DNA from: Apis mellifera
Lineage: Eukaryota; Arthropoda; Insecta; Hymenoptera; Apidae
Reading direction: 5' to 3'
Length of the DNA: 64,000 nt
NCBI RefSeq assembly: GCF_003254395.2
Contig: NC_037641.1
Location: forward strand, 6,997,001-7,061,000
The translations under genes were made by a program, and so were the position numbers. Positions 41,941 to 53,400 of the stretch are shown in pieces (the stretch's first letter is position 1; each line of letters begins with the position of its first letter). The notes beneath the pieces were generated by a model. That model was not told where the DNA came from. It made no database searches and worked only from the letters and a program-made list of their open reading frames with translations.

Positions 41941-41957
41941 TCACGGTTGAACCGTGA
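41941..41957. other. 17-bp inverted repeat
   Basis: tcacggtt and aaccgtga flank a single G. The half-site tcacggttga recurs at 42171-42180. The arrangement could bind a dimeric factor; no factor is assigned. Confidence 0.5.
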
Positions 41958-42999
41958 GTAATTTAGTTTTTTGCTATAATCTTATCCTTCTCTCTCTCTC
42001 TTTCTCTCTCGAGATTTCTTAATAATTCCCTGTCATGGAACCTAACGATCAATCGACTCGCTTTTTATCCCTATCCAAGGATTAGATCTGCACTTTTTAC
42101 GCCTGTTTTTCGTCTATCACGAGTTATCGATATTTCTGTATCGTGAAAGTGATCAACTTCGTTGTAATTTTCACGGTTGACGATTACTTCATTTCGATAC
42201 GATTGGTCGTTCTTTTGTTTCAATTGTTTCATTTCGTTTCGTTTCTTTTCTTTTTTTTTTTTAATATTGCTGGATAATTTACTTCCCGCGAAAACTTTTT
42301 AGAAAGTATCAAATATATTATATGGAAATCTATCGGTTCGATTGAATTCCGATTATGGAAGTATATCTTTTAATTTATTTCTTTGATTATTTGAGAAATC
42401 AACCGAAGAAAGTTGGATTAATTCTACTATACTCTTTGTAAATTTCATCAAAATCGAGCATATTTGTGAAACTTTTCTTACAAGAATAGAAAAAGAGAGA
42501 AAGAAGCTCGCAGAAAACGCAGAATTTAGAATAACATTTTCAAAATCATCCGTTCACTTTCCTGGTTCGATTATCAAATTTATAAACTGAACATTCAGAT
42601 CCCCAAAAAAATCTACGAAACTCTATATCTTGACCATTTGATCTTTCATTCACTTTCAACGCTATCTATTCCCTTTTCCATCCAATATATCTACATTTCA
42701 TTACTCTTCGATATCGAAGAAACGAGCCCAACAACCGCCCAACATCAACATCGTAATACTACGAATACTTTCCAAGTTAACGATCGTCGAAAAGAAAGAA
42801 AGAAAGAAAGAAAAATGTCCGCAAGATAGAAAACAAAAAGAAAAGAGAGAAAGAGAGAGAGAGAAAAAGAAAAAGAAGAAGTCATCCCTTCCCTTCTTGG
42901 AGGAAGAAAACAAGCGCGGAGCAGAAAGACGAGCTTCATGAATTATCGAACAAACAGATGTTATGCGATGGAAGGGCCCCACAGTGGCCGTTCTAACGT

Positions 43000-43170
43000 A
43001 ATTTGATCGGCCGGAGGAGATAGGCCAGCTCGCCCTTGCATAAAACTGCCCCCCTCTATCGTAATCACCGATGAGCCTTTATTAATTGGCGGCCAATATG
43101 GCGCGAGCCTAATTAATCGCGGCGCGGCTCATTATAAACGACACGGCTTAATGCCTGCCGAGCGAGCATC
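43000..43170. promoter_or_regulatory. Candidate intronic regulatory element
   Basis: A GC-rich intronic block with TAAT-containing words (attaattggcggcc, cctaattaatcgcggc) and attataaacgac, followed by a TC microsatellite. No frame is coding-like. The mix of homeobox-like sites and GC-rich words suggests an enhancer, but this is inference. Confidence 0.3.
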
Positions 43171-43181
43171 GTCCATCTCCA

Positions 43182-43204
43182 TCTCTCTCTCTCTCTCTCT
43201 CTCT
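43182..43204. repeat. (TC)n microsatellite
   Basis: Eleven TC units directly after a candidate regulatory island in the first intron. Confidence 0.9.
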
Positions 43205-43327
43205 TTCCCTCTCTCCCCCTTCTCTCGATCGACCTCCTGCACGTTTTAATCGGCACGATGTAAACCGGCTGTAATATCGAATCACGAGTTCATTAAATCG
43301 TCGATCAACGTGTGTAACGCGTTGCTT

Positions 43328-43671
43328 CGGTTGGATTGGATTTGGTTGGGTTGGGTTGGGTTGGGTTGAGCGCGGGAAAATTGTGAGATGAGTGAATTCG
43401 AAAAAGGAATCTTCTTCGAGCGCTGGATTAGATTTGGTTGGGTTGGATTGGATTGAGTTGGATTGGGTTGGGTTGGATTGGGTTGGATTGGGTTGAGTTG
43501 GATTGGGTTGGGTTGGGTTAAGTGCGGGAAAATTGTGAGATGAGTGAATTCAAAAAGGGGATTTTCTTCGAGCATTGAATTAGATTTGGTTGGGTTGGAT
43601 TAGATTGGGTTGAGCGCAGGAAAATTGTGAGATGAGTGAATTCGAAAAGAGGATTTTCTTCGAGCGTGGAA
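43328..43671 (+). repeat. TTGGG/TTGGA pentamer array with interleaved 68-bp spacer
   Basis: Runs of TTGGG and TTGGA (with TTGAG variants) alternate with three copies of a spacer that begins gcgcgggaaaattgtgagat (43370, 43522 and 43613) and reads on through gaattcgaaaaagg to cttcttcgagcg. The minus-strand translation gives a PNPTQ repeat protein, which is an artefact. The pentamer differs by one base from the TTAGG telomere repeat of many insects. Confidence 0.92.
43348..43365 (+). other. Perfect G-quadruplex motif
   Basis: Four GGG runs (43348-43350, 43353-43355, 43358-43360 and 43363-43365) are separated by TT loops, which fits the standard G3+N1-7 pattern. It lies on the coding strand of the long first intron, so it could also form in the pre-mRNA. 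A second potential run lies near 43505-43519. Confidence 0.75.
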
Positions 43672-46600
43672 ATATATCGACACGGATTGGTCAATTATTC
43701 GATTTTATTAATTTTTTTGACAAGAAGTTTTTTGAAGAAATATTCGATTCGCGTCTTCCTTTGAGGAGGGATATTTTCACATCATGAAAGTAGTATTGTA
43801 AAGATACTAAGGATACTATTAAGATATCACTTGTTAATCAATCTAGAAAGAGTATTTTTCCATATTTTATTTGATTGGATTTTTATTGTTATATGCAAAT
43901 AGTTTTCAAATTTTGAATACGATATTCAAATTGTGAAGTTGAAATTTTATAATTGCTATATTTTCTAGAGTCAATAGTTTTCTTTTTCAAAAAAAAATAG
44001 CTTCATCAAAAATTTAGATTCGCTCTCCGAGCGAGGAAGGAAGAATTTGCAAGTTTCTCCCGATTCAATGACGGATTGTGGTACCGAAAAAAACGAACGA
44101 GAAGGATTACAACGTCTCGACGACGCTGAAGAAACCGCAAGTGGATCGTGACGGTGGTCCGTAATTTTGATCGCGGTGCTTATGATAATTTGGCCGCGTT
44201 TAGCGTAAAAGTGAAAACAATTCGGGGCCCGTGGAAGCGTAACGTGGATAATGGCGCGGCTGACGCGTCATGCGCCGGCCAAAGAAATTACGAAATCCGT
44301 CATGCTGTCTCTCTCTCCCCTCCCCTCCTCCCTTCCTTCCCTTTCCTCGACACGATTAAATGTCATTTCGCGAAGGAACGAAAGCTATCGATTAATCGCG
44401 CAAGAAACTGTTTGCCAGACAGTTTCGAAGTGTTTGGAAATTGTCCACAATTAATACAGAAAAACACTATGTCCAATTAAATAAATTTGCCAAAAAGAAT
44501 AGAAAAGATAATCTTTAGAAAGTTTTTATACATATTATTCGTTATTCGAAAGTGGTGGAATTAAAATTACGGAACATTTGTAAATTTATTTATGAAAAAA
44601 TAAATTTTTCTTCGATCCATGACACGTTATAATATCTGTATTTTGAACATCTAACAGAAAAGAGACATAGTTATCCCTGCGTCTCTCTAAGACTAAGCAT
44701 CGATCAAAGAGAAAGGAGAGAAACGAATGAAAACTCCATTGAATATTAAAATTCAACGGATTATACCTCGAGACGAGTTTAAAAGTTTCGTGGAAAAAAA
44801 AAAGCAACTAGAAAGTGTACATCATCCTTGTATATACCGGGACCTCGTTTCAAACAGGTCCGCCACAAATCCGCCACAAGTCTCAATTATTATCCATCCG
44901 TTTCCCTCTCTCCCTTTATCCTCAACAATCAGCTGTCCTTCCCGAGACACCGAGTGAATGGCGCAAAAAGCTTCTTCGTCCAAGAAGCTCGCGGCTTCGA
45001 ACGATCGTCCCAACACGGAAATACGTTTTATCCTCTCTCTCTCTCTTGTTGCCAGTACCGTTTTCTTTTCGCCGACTTGCGAAAGGTTGGCGTCGTTTCA
45101 CGGTTTATACCTTTCATCGCGGATAATTTCGTTCGTCTCGCTTCTCCGGCAACCGTTTCCAAATCGAACGACCACTTCGAATCCTTCGTATTTACCATAC
45201 AGGTAGGAGGGGAGGGGAGGAAGTGAGGCGAAGTTTAATCGCGGCAATTTTTCCCGCAATTGTTCCTTCGTCCCCTTTCCCATCCCTCGATCGAAAACCC
45301 CTCAACCCCGTCGATCGATCGAATCGCGAACGAGGTCGAGTTATTTTTGCATCCACGTGCTGCAATTTCACGAAATTCCATCATCGGATTTCGCGGTTCA
45401 TTTGCATCCCTCCCTCGTTTCTCTCGTGGATTTTGATCGGTTTTTACTTTGTTAATTCTTCCTTTCTTTTTTTTTTTGAGGAGGAGGAGGAGGGGAAGAG
45501 AGAATTTCGTTTTGTAAGTTTGATGAATCATGGTGTAAAATTGATATTCAGTGGTTTTGCGTATTTCGTTTTCTTCCTTTTTCTCCTTCAATCGTTAACT
45601 TTTAACGATTACGTGTAATTATTTTAATGGATCTTGATAAAAAATGCATGATTCGTTGTCGATTGCTTGTCTGAATGTATGGATCGAATTTTGTTGATTG
45701 AAGTTTCGCCAAAGGAACGAACTGCTTTTAAAAATTACTATTTGTATAGTATTTGTATAGTATTTGGAAATATTTGCAAGTGGTACGACGCGTAATTATT
45801 ATATTGGAATATTTAGATAATTGTAATAAAAAAACGATTTTAAGAGAAGAGTAAATTTAGAGAATTTAAAAGAAAAACAATTACGATATTGAAATTTCTC
45901 CCGGATAATCTAAATTTCCACGACGAAACGAATATTTATCCGTTCATCTTTTGCACGATGAAGGAAAACAACGTTTCCTCGTTCACCTGACAAGCCGTTT
46001 ATTCAAGCCGTTATCAAACGACAAGGAAGAAGAAAAGAGAAAAAAAAGAAAGAAAAGGAGGATGAATTTTCCGCAAGACGAACGATTACAAACACTGATC
46101 GTGTGATTCGATAAAATGTCGAAATATGAGTTTGCGCAATTGCTCGCCCTTCGTATAATCGCGATAGTAAAAGCCGATTACGAAGCGCTGTCAGCTATTA
46201 TCCTGTCTTTCCTAATCGGACATCCTTGTTAGCTGGGTGGAAGACGGAACTGTCATGTGCCGCGAATTATATCTTTAATAAACTTCATAGCCGCGTAACG
46301 TCAGTCAACTGTCGGTTAATCGCAACGGCAACCTTAGTGGAAAAATATTTTTTTTCCACCCTTTCTTTATTTTGGATTCACGGGTGGATCAATGTTTAAA
46401 TTAAACTCTGTTTCGCGAGCTGGAAATTTTAATTTTCCCTCCTTTTTCTTTTTCTTTCTCTTTTTTTTTTCTTTTTTTACTTGGACGACGAACAATGGAT
46501 GCAACAAAGTTGAATGGAAATTAAAAGATAATTTAATTCCGTTGTTGCTCGGGTGTAAGGAAATGTGAAGAAGAAAGAGAAAAAAGAATCGAATGATTTA

Positions 46601-48614
46601 ATCGAGAAGCTTATTATATTTGTATCTTCTATATATTTTTATGCTCGAAATAATTTCGTATCAATAACAACAAGTATTAATGATATACAATTTTTTACGA
46701 AAATTAAACCCAATTATTTCCATGAATAAATTTAATTCGAATATTTCTCGAATTTCGAGGTAATAAAAAATTAAATCATCGTATATTTCGTACGATCATT
46801 TCTCTTTCTACTCGACATACTCGACATCGTACGATATCTCTTGCTATCGAGCCACTGCTGCTGCAACTGATAACAACCCTTCGATCCACTCGATGTGAAA
46901 ATGGGATATCGCGATAAAGTAACGTGGATTACCCGCTAAAGATTAACTCGCCCAACTACAACAAATGATATCGATTCGTTGCCAGGTAAAGATACAGTTT
47001 CATCCCTCCCTCTCCCCTATATTATCGAAATTTCAACTTTCGTTTTTCTTATCGAGCTTTCTTTTTCGAGAAAAAACCGATTTCGAGTAACTCGTGTCGT
47101 AGGACTTGTAACTAATTATCAGAGATCAACGATGATGTGAAAACGATGCTTACAGATCATTCGATTAAATGCAAATGTAATTTCCAATTATTGATAACCG
47201 AGTTCGAAATTGATAAAATTCAAATAATGATCTCTTGAATATTTCGAAACTTTGCGATAGATATATATTTTCCAAATTCGAAAACAATTCGTTTTCAACC
47301 ATTTCTACTCGATTCGATCGTTTTAATTATCTTTAATGTATCTAAATTCGACGAATGTATGAATTAAACCAATTTCGTATATAAAATTTCAACCAAGCTT
47401 TCAGAGATGCTTCCTCGCTCATTAATTTATTGAACAATCAAAAAATCAAATCACAAAGAATCGTCGAATATTTTCTATAGCGGAAGTGAGATTGCATCGC
47501 CTTTCGAGAACCTATTCGAACGTACGCGCAAAAACGAACCTATGCAAAGATGCGAGGTGAATTGATCTGAATCCAGTTTGTCGAGTTTGCACAATCCCGG
47601 AATAATAATAAGTCATATATACGGATAGGAAATTCAGTAGTTCTAACCAATTACAATATGCATTCGCATGCAGGTTAGCCTGGTAAATTGCGCGAGCTCG
47701 CGTATTACTCGGTCTCGCGTCACCACGGATAATAATCTGTTCAAGTTGCACGTCTTTCAGCGAGGAACGTGGCCAGGTACACGTACGCACACGCGCGAGT
47801 TACGATACGCCCACGCCTGACCGCCCGGTGCATCGAAGGTGCACGAAGAGGAAGGAAAGAGGAACACGGAGCAAGAACGGAGATTGCGAGATCGGTATCG
47901 ATGCTAAATGGGAAAGCAAATTTCGCGCCAACCGTGTTCCTCGAGCCTCCTGGAAAAAGTTTTCTCCTATTCCCTATTCTTCCATGAAATATTTTACGTT
48001 GATTCTTTTTCCGTTGTAGTGAAACGGAATATTGGAGATATCGAGATTTTTTTTTTTGTTCTGAACGGATCTAAATCTATGGAATTTTCAAGAATTTTTA
48101 ATCTTCGAAGTACATACAAAGTTTTTCGACTTTCGATCGCGATTGTAAGGTTTGTCGAGGATTAATACTTTTTATCGTCTGACGAACCGTGATCGATAGA
48201 GATTCACGACTGATAATCGGCAGAGGAGAAAATTATATCGTGGATTTGCGAGAGAAGAAATTTTTTTCGAATAAAAGAAGGATATATTAATAATAACGAA
48301 AATATATTTAATATATTTTTGGTATTATTAATCGTATCGTAAGTTTCTTCTCTTATTTGAAACAGAAAAGAATATCATTTATATATGAAATAATTCGATT
48401 CGATGAATTTCAATATTTATCAATTACAACGCCGATTTATTAATTTTGAAAAAAATTTCTAATAATGGTATTTAAAAAAAATAAATACTCATGATGTATA
48501 AAAATTGTATAGAATAGGTACTGTTAAATTTTTCAGTCGTTAAATAAGATAACGATGCAATAAAATTAAACAGAAATCAGTTTCTTTTAACTATATTATT
48601 TGGATATAAGTGTA

Positions 48615-49437
48615 ACAAGGAAAGCAAATAGTAAAAGAAGGATGGAGATATGGTAAAAATATTGAAATCAGCGCCATCTCTAGAGTGCCGCAAATGAAAC
48701 AAAATAGTAAAGAATAGAAAATGATAAAAAAAGGACAGAGATAGGATAAAAATTAACCACTAGCGTCATCTCTTGAGTATTAAAAATATTTCTTCAAAAT
48801 AAGATAAAATAGAATTAATCATTAACACCATTTTACGAAAGTACGAAAAATAACTTCTAAAAATACTCGAAAGATGACGCCAACGTTCAGTGTTTACTCT
48901 ATTTCTATCCTTTTCTATTTACTTCCTTTTCTATTTTTGTTTCATTTATGACTCGAGAGATGGCGCCACCATTAACATTTTTACGATCTCTATCCTTTTC
49001 TATTTATTTCCTTTTCTATTTTTGTTTCATTTATGTTTCGAGAGATGGCGCCACTATTAACATTTTTACGATCTCTATCCTTTTCTATTTACTTCCTTTT
49101 CTATTTTTGTTTCATTTATGACTCGAGAGATGGCGCCACCGTTAACATTTTTACTATCTCTATCCTTTTCTATCTACTTCCTTTTCTATTTTTGTTTCAT
49201 TTATGACTCGAGAGATGGCGCCACCGTTAACATTTTTACTATCTCTATCCTTTTCTATTTACTTCCTTTTCTATTTTTGTTTCTTTTATGACTCGAGAGA
49301 TGGCGCCACCGTTAACATTTTTACTATCTCTATCCTTTTTCTATTTACTTCCTTTTCTATTTTTGTTTCATTTATGACTCGAGAGATGGCGCCACTATTA
49401 ACATTTTTACTATCTCTATCCTTTTCCTATCATATGC
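48615..49437. repeat. 85-bp satellite in inverted arrangement with CTCF-like cores
   Basis: Forward copies start at 48866 (diverged), 48950, 49035, 49120, 49205, 49290 and 49376, with an 85-bp period (86 once). Each has agatggcgcc eight bases in, then a C/T-rich stretch ending gtttcatttat. Upstream, 48615-48690 and 48691-48780 are reverse-complement, more diverged copies (for example gcgccatctct at 48671), and a third partial one reaches about 48835. The last forward copy decays after about 49425. Frames through the array are repetitive artefacts. Confidence 0.93.
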
Positions 49438-50313
49438 TTTCCTTGTCTATCCTTATTCTTGGCGCGTAATCATAGACGAGATACGAGTTCAATTGAATAT
49501 ATTTTATATTATCTCTCTTTTACTTCTTTTTCTGATTTTCTGTTTTATATATATTTAAAAAATGAATTACTTACTTGTGTCAAGAAGTATGCAACTCGCT
49601 TGTTCTTCTGGATAATACACGGCACAGCATTCGACATCCAACTTCCCACTTGTCCAAAATATCGATGAAATGTAACGATGCTCACGAATAAAACGCACAA
49701 AATTATCACACTCGCGAATAAACACTTACTTTAACACTCGTAAAAAACGCACACGTATTTTAAATGTAAAATTCACACGCGATTTTAAATTATTACAATA
49801 ATCGAATACGCGTAACTTCGACTCGTCCTTACGGCACCACGGTCGAAGCGGAACTGATTCGTAACGTGCGACTTTTCCCCACTCGGTAAACGTAGCTTAG
49901 AGGGCAAAATCACAAACGTACGTATCGATAAGTATTATTATATCAACGATTTATTAATTTTAACGATTAAACTATGGGATATTTAATTATTATGATTTTT
50001 AATGTTTTACTGTATAAATAATATTAATAAAATTAATATAAATAATAATATTTTTAATAATAATAATATTTAATAAACTAAAGTAAAATTTATTGTACTA
50101 ATTTCGATTTATATATGTATTATTATATATTTTAACTGCTTATTCGTGAAAAAAATAATAAATATAAAATAATTATACATTAAATTGACGCGCAATGATT
50201 AATTAATCATGAAATAAAAATAAAAATTCGAGTTTGAGTGAAATTAAAAATGCAAAAATAAGTGAAATCGATTTCCAGAAATTTTGATCAACTTTTTATA
50301 CTTACTGTTGCAG

Positions 50314-50447
50314 GTTACCTCTTTACTTTTAGAAGGTGAACGCAGAAAACTTGCGGTCCTCCAGAGGGAACTGCAAGTTGCTCTCGAAGAAGGGGGAAGC
50401 GTGAAAGTTAAAGAAAAGCAGCGGCAGGAATTGCTGCACGCCATATC
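50314..50447 (+). CDS. Second coding exon: coiled-coil segment
   Basis: The exon is 134 bases between a clear acceptor (tacttactgttgcag) and a consensus donor (ATC|gtaagt). It enters in phase 0 and leaves after two bases of a codon. The 44 whole codons read VTSLLLEGERRKLAVLQREL, then QVALEEGG, then a lysine- and glutamine-rich tail ending ELLHAI. Leucines and valines at heptad-like spacing among E, R, K and Q suggest a two-stranded coiled coil in the cytoplasm. The motif LLxGER followed by LQRELQ weakly recalls the coiled-coil part of LL5/PHLDB membrane-cortex proteins. That is a memory-based guess, and other coiled-coil families could look like this. An open frame on the opposite strand (50244-50444) is a shadow of this exon. 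Confidence 0.87.
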
Positions 50448-53400
50448 GTAAGTAGAATCAGTATGTGTTTTATCAGACTATGGTCAACCGCGAAGTCATA
50501 CTCATTCTTTAACTCTGAAAGATATATATACACATAATATTAATAATATTACAACTTGCAAAACATTTTTACATACTTAATACATAAAATATATCTTACT
50601 AAATATATTTCTGTGTCAAATCGATAATTAATCATATCGAAAAAAAAAAATATGTATTAAATTTAAAACAGATACTACACATCTCACACTACTGTATAAC
50701 GCTGTACAAAGCATTAAAAATTTGATAGACACGGCTGTTCATTTACTTCAAAGCTTCAATTAATTTCGGTGATCCCCATAGTGCTATTCCAAGACTTATT
50801 AATGGCGACCACCGGCGATTCCCACGACAGTCGACAATCCTTCGTTTCATTCTGTACGATATTAAACCTCCATAAATAAGGATTGCGTTATCAACATAGT
50901 ATCTCGACGCAACAATACCAAAAATACAAACACATTTAATCCCTCTCGCATCCATCTCGAAATTCTTACACGACGAACGGAGTAACGAAACGGAGGAAAC
51001 GGAGAAAAAATTCAAGAGAATGCGTCAGCGAAAAGAAAAGAAAAAAGTTTGGAAAATGAAAAATGAAAAAGAAAAAAGGACGATATTATAAAAAGGTCAA
51101 CTCAGCGTATGGACGCGTCACCGGACTCGAAAAATAATCACGCAAAAGCAAAAGCTTTTACCGCTCACGTCGCCTCCCCTCCTCCCTTCCCCTCAAAACT
51201 GTAGAACTTGCCCGCGAAAGTTATCGAAAATGGTCAAATGGTGGAACGAAAAACTCGAGCAAGGAAAGCATTCATTTTCCCGGCCCCTAGTTTTCGAATA
51301 ATATATTTTGCAAGTTGGCATCGGACCCTCGTAACACCGTCCACGGAGGAGTTTCCCCTCCCTGCCCCTCCCCTAACGGAACAGGGGAGGAGGATTAACT
51401 CGTTCAAGATTTATTAGCGGCTGTCCTCCGGCGCACTAACAATTTGATCAAACTACCGTGGAATTATGCAGTTTCGCCTAGCTTCCGGCGCGAGTCGTTT
51501 CGAAGTCGATGCCGAAATTGCCAACTTCCAGCAACCACGCCGCGTTTCATCGCGCGTAAAGTACCGCCGCGATTAATGAATTTCTCGCTTGCGATTACGC
51601 CCCGCTGCTAATTTTAAATGGCTCCCACAGAGGTTGATTTTAGAATTTCGAGATTCGATCGACGGATGATCGATGTTGAATCGTGTGAGAATATTATTTT
51701 GAACGAAATAAATGATTTCTTCATTGGTTTCGCGATGTATAGGGTGTAGAGTAGGAAAGGGAGAAATTTATATTTGTGTATGAATGTTGATAAGAGAATA
51801 GATGAATTATGGAATATTGTAAGGTTTTTGAAATTGAATAACAATTGTGTTTAACGTACGAAATTTTCCATTCAATCGTTATTCTAATGTTTCGGATTCA
51901 GTTTATAAAATATTTCTCATTGAATTTACATTTTACATATGGTATTATAACGAAGATACATTTATTATAGAGAGTTATATATATCGTAGAGTAAATTTCA
52001 CAAGAGATTCAGATAATATATTATTGGAGATTAAACGAATATCTAATTTGGAAACTAATAACTCGAAATTCTGCAATTTATTAAACGTTCCATATCGTTT
52101 TTCAATCTAATTTTTAATCTTAGCTTGGATCACGATTATTCGTTTCGAAAATAAAATTGCAAAAAGGAAAGAAAGAAAAAAGAAAGTGAATTCATTTTCT
52201 GAAATTGACGTATATATCGTCGTTCCTAGTACTATAGTATAAATTTGCTTGAAAAATTGCCATCAGAAAAGTTTAGAAACAACAGTTTAAGGAACTTTAT
52301 TAAACGCGATCCTTGAAATTTAATTCTGCAACATTCCAAAATTCGTAATAAATTACGGTATTTCAAAGTATGCTCGGTGGAACAACGAAAAATATTCTTC
52401 GTTGAGAATTGCTCTCACGTAAATGCAACAAGCGTGAAATACAAAATTGCGAAAAATTCAAATGTAATCACATTCATCTTTCTGTCTAATCTGGAAATAT
52501 GATATGCGCGGCAGATGTATACAACGTTTCTGCACTTATATATGTACATATATATATATTTCAATATCGTTATGTTCTAAGAATATTAAATTAAGAAATG
52601 TTTAAACGAGACTCGACGTTCGAACTTTCGAATTCGCAATTTGATATCATAAATTCAATATTCGCTTCTCTTTTTTTCTTTTTCATAATTTCAGAACATC
52701 AACAACACTCGATTTTTTTCAAATCATCACTAAATCATTCCAACCATTCATATCAAACATTCTCTTTCACCGACGTATTCTCTCGATTCCTGCTTCTTTC
52801 TTTCTTTTCTTCCAACGAATCCTCCCTTCGATTCACCTTTTTTATTTAATTAAATCCCCTGTTGATCATCCCCAATGATAAAATCCACGGGGATTGCAGG
52901 ATCGCAGTCGTACACGCGTAGGTGGATTTTCGAAAATCTCGAAATCCGGGAAATTAGGACCACGTGACGTGTTAACTTCCGGGTCGAGCGTCTCGAGCGT
53001 TCAGGCGACACCTCGAGGAGAAAATCCTCGAGTCAGCGATATGTAAAGCTGTGCGTTTTTCCCTCCCCCTCTCCCCTTCTTCTTCTTTCTTTCTTTTTTC
53101 CTTTCTTTTTCCTCTTTTCGGGCGGGCGATGTTTGCACAGCTTCTCGTGGCGTTTCGGCGCTGTTTGCGGACGCCGGGAGGGAAGAAGGGAGGGAGGGAG
53201 GGCGCGCCTCGTCGATTATACACGGCGACGACGAATTTAGAGGATCCAGAGACGGAGTTATGCCGTTTACGTGACGTCTAATTACGGCTCAACCCACGCG
53301 AACACGCGAGAGAAACAACGGAATAATTGACGATCCCTCTTGAGAATGAAACGGGGTGAAGTCTTGAGAGGTGGAGATGAAAAGATAGTAAGATCGTAGA

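Larger units (their letters stand above)
38938..50313 (+). other. First intron (11.4 kb)
   Basis: This is a GT-AG intron inferred from the in-frame exon junction. It is AT-rich, with CpG-rich patches around 42950-43170, 44030-44300 and 44900-45400. It contains a pentamer array (43.33-43.67 kb) and an 85-bp satellite (48.6-49.44 kb). No additional exon convinced me. The segment near 44958-45203, which ends in acag|gtagga, is open in several frames on both strands, which fits a CpG-rich patch better than an exon. Confidence 0.75.

Noticed and set aside
43282..43575. Minus-strand 97-codon frame encoding a PNPTQ repeat protein
   Set aside because: It is a translation of the TTGGG/TTGGA DNA repeat; the coding-like periodicity comes from the repeat itself.
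44828..45226. Possible exon ending in a donor-like acag|gtagga
   Set aside because: Several frames on both strands are open in this CpG-rich patch, no good acceptor or phase match to the flanking exons was found, and the translation lacks protein-like features.
49203..49469. Plus-strand frame with repeated MTREMAP segments
   Set aside because: It is a translation of the 85-bp satellite, with no start context, splice support or domain.
50244..50444. Minus-strand 66-codon frame
   Set aside because: It is the shadow of the second coding exon, which has proper splice sites and phases on the plus strand.
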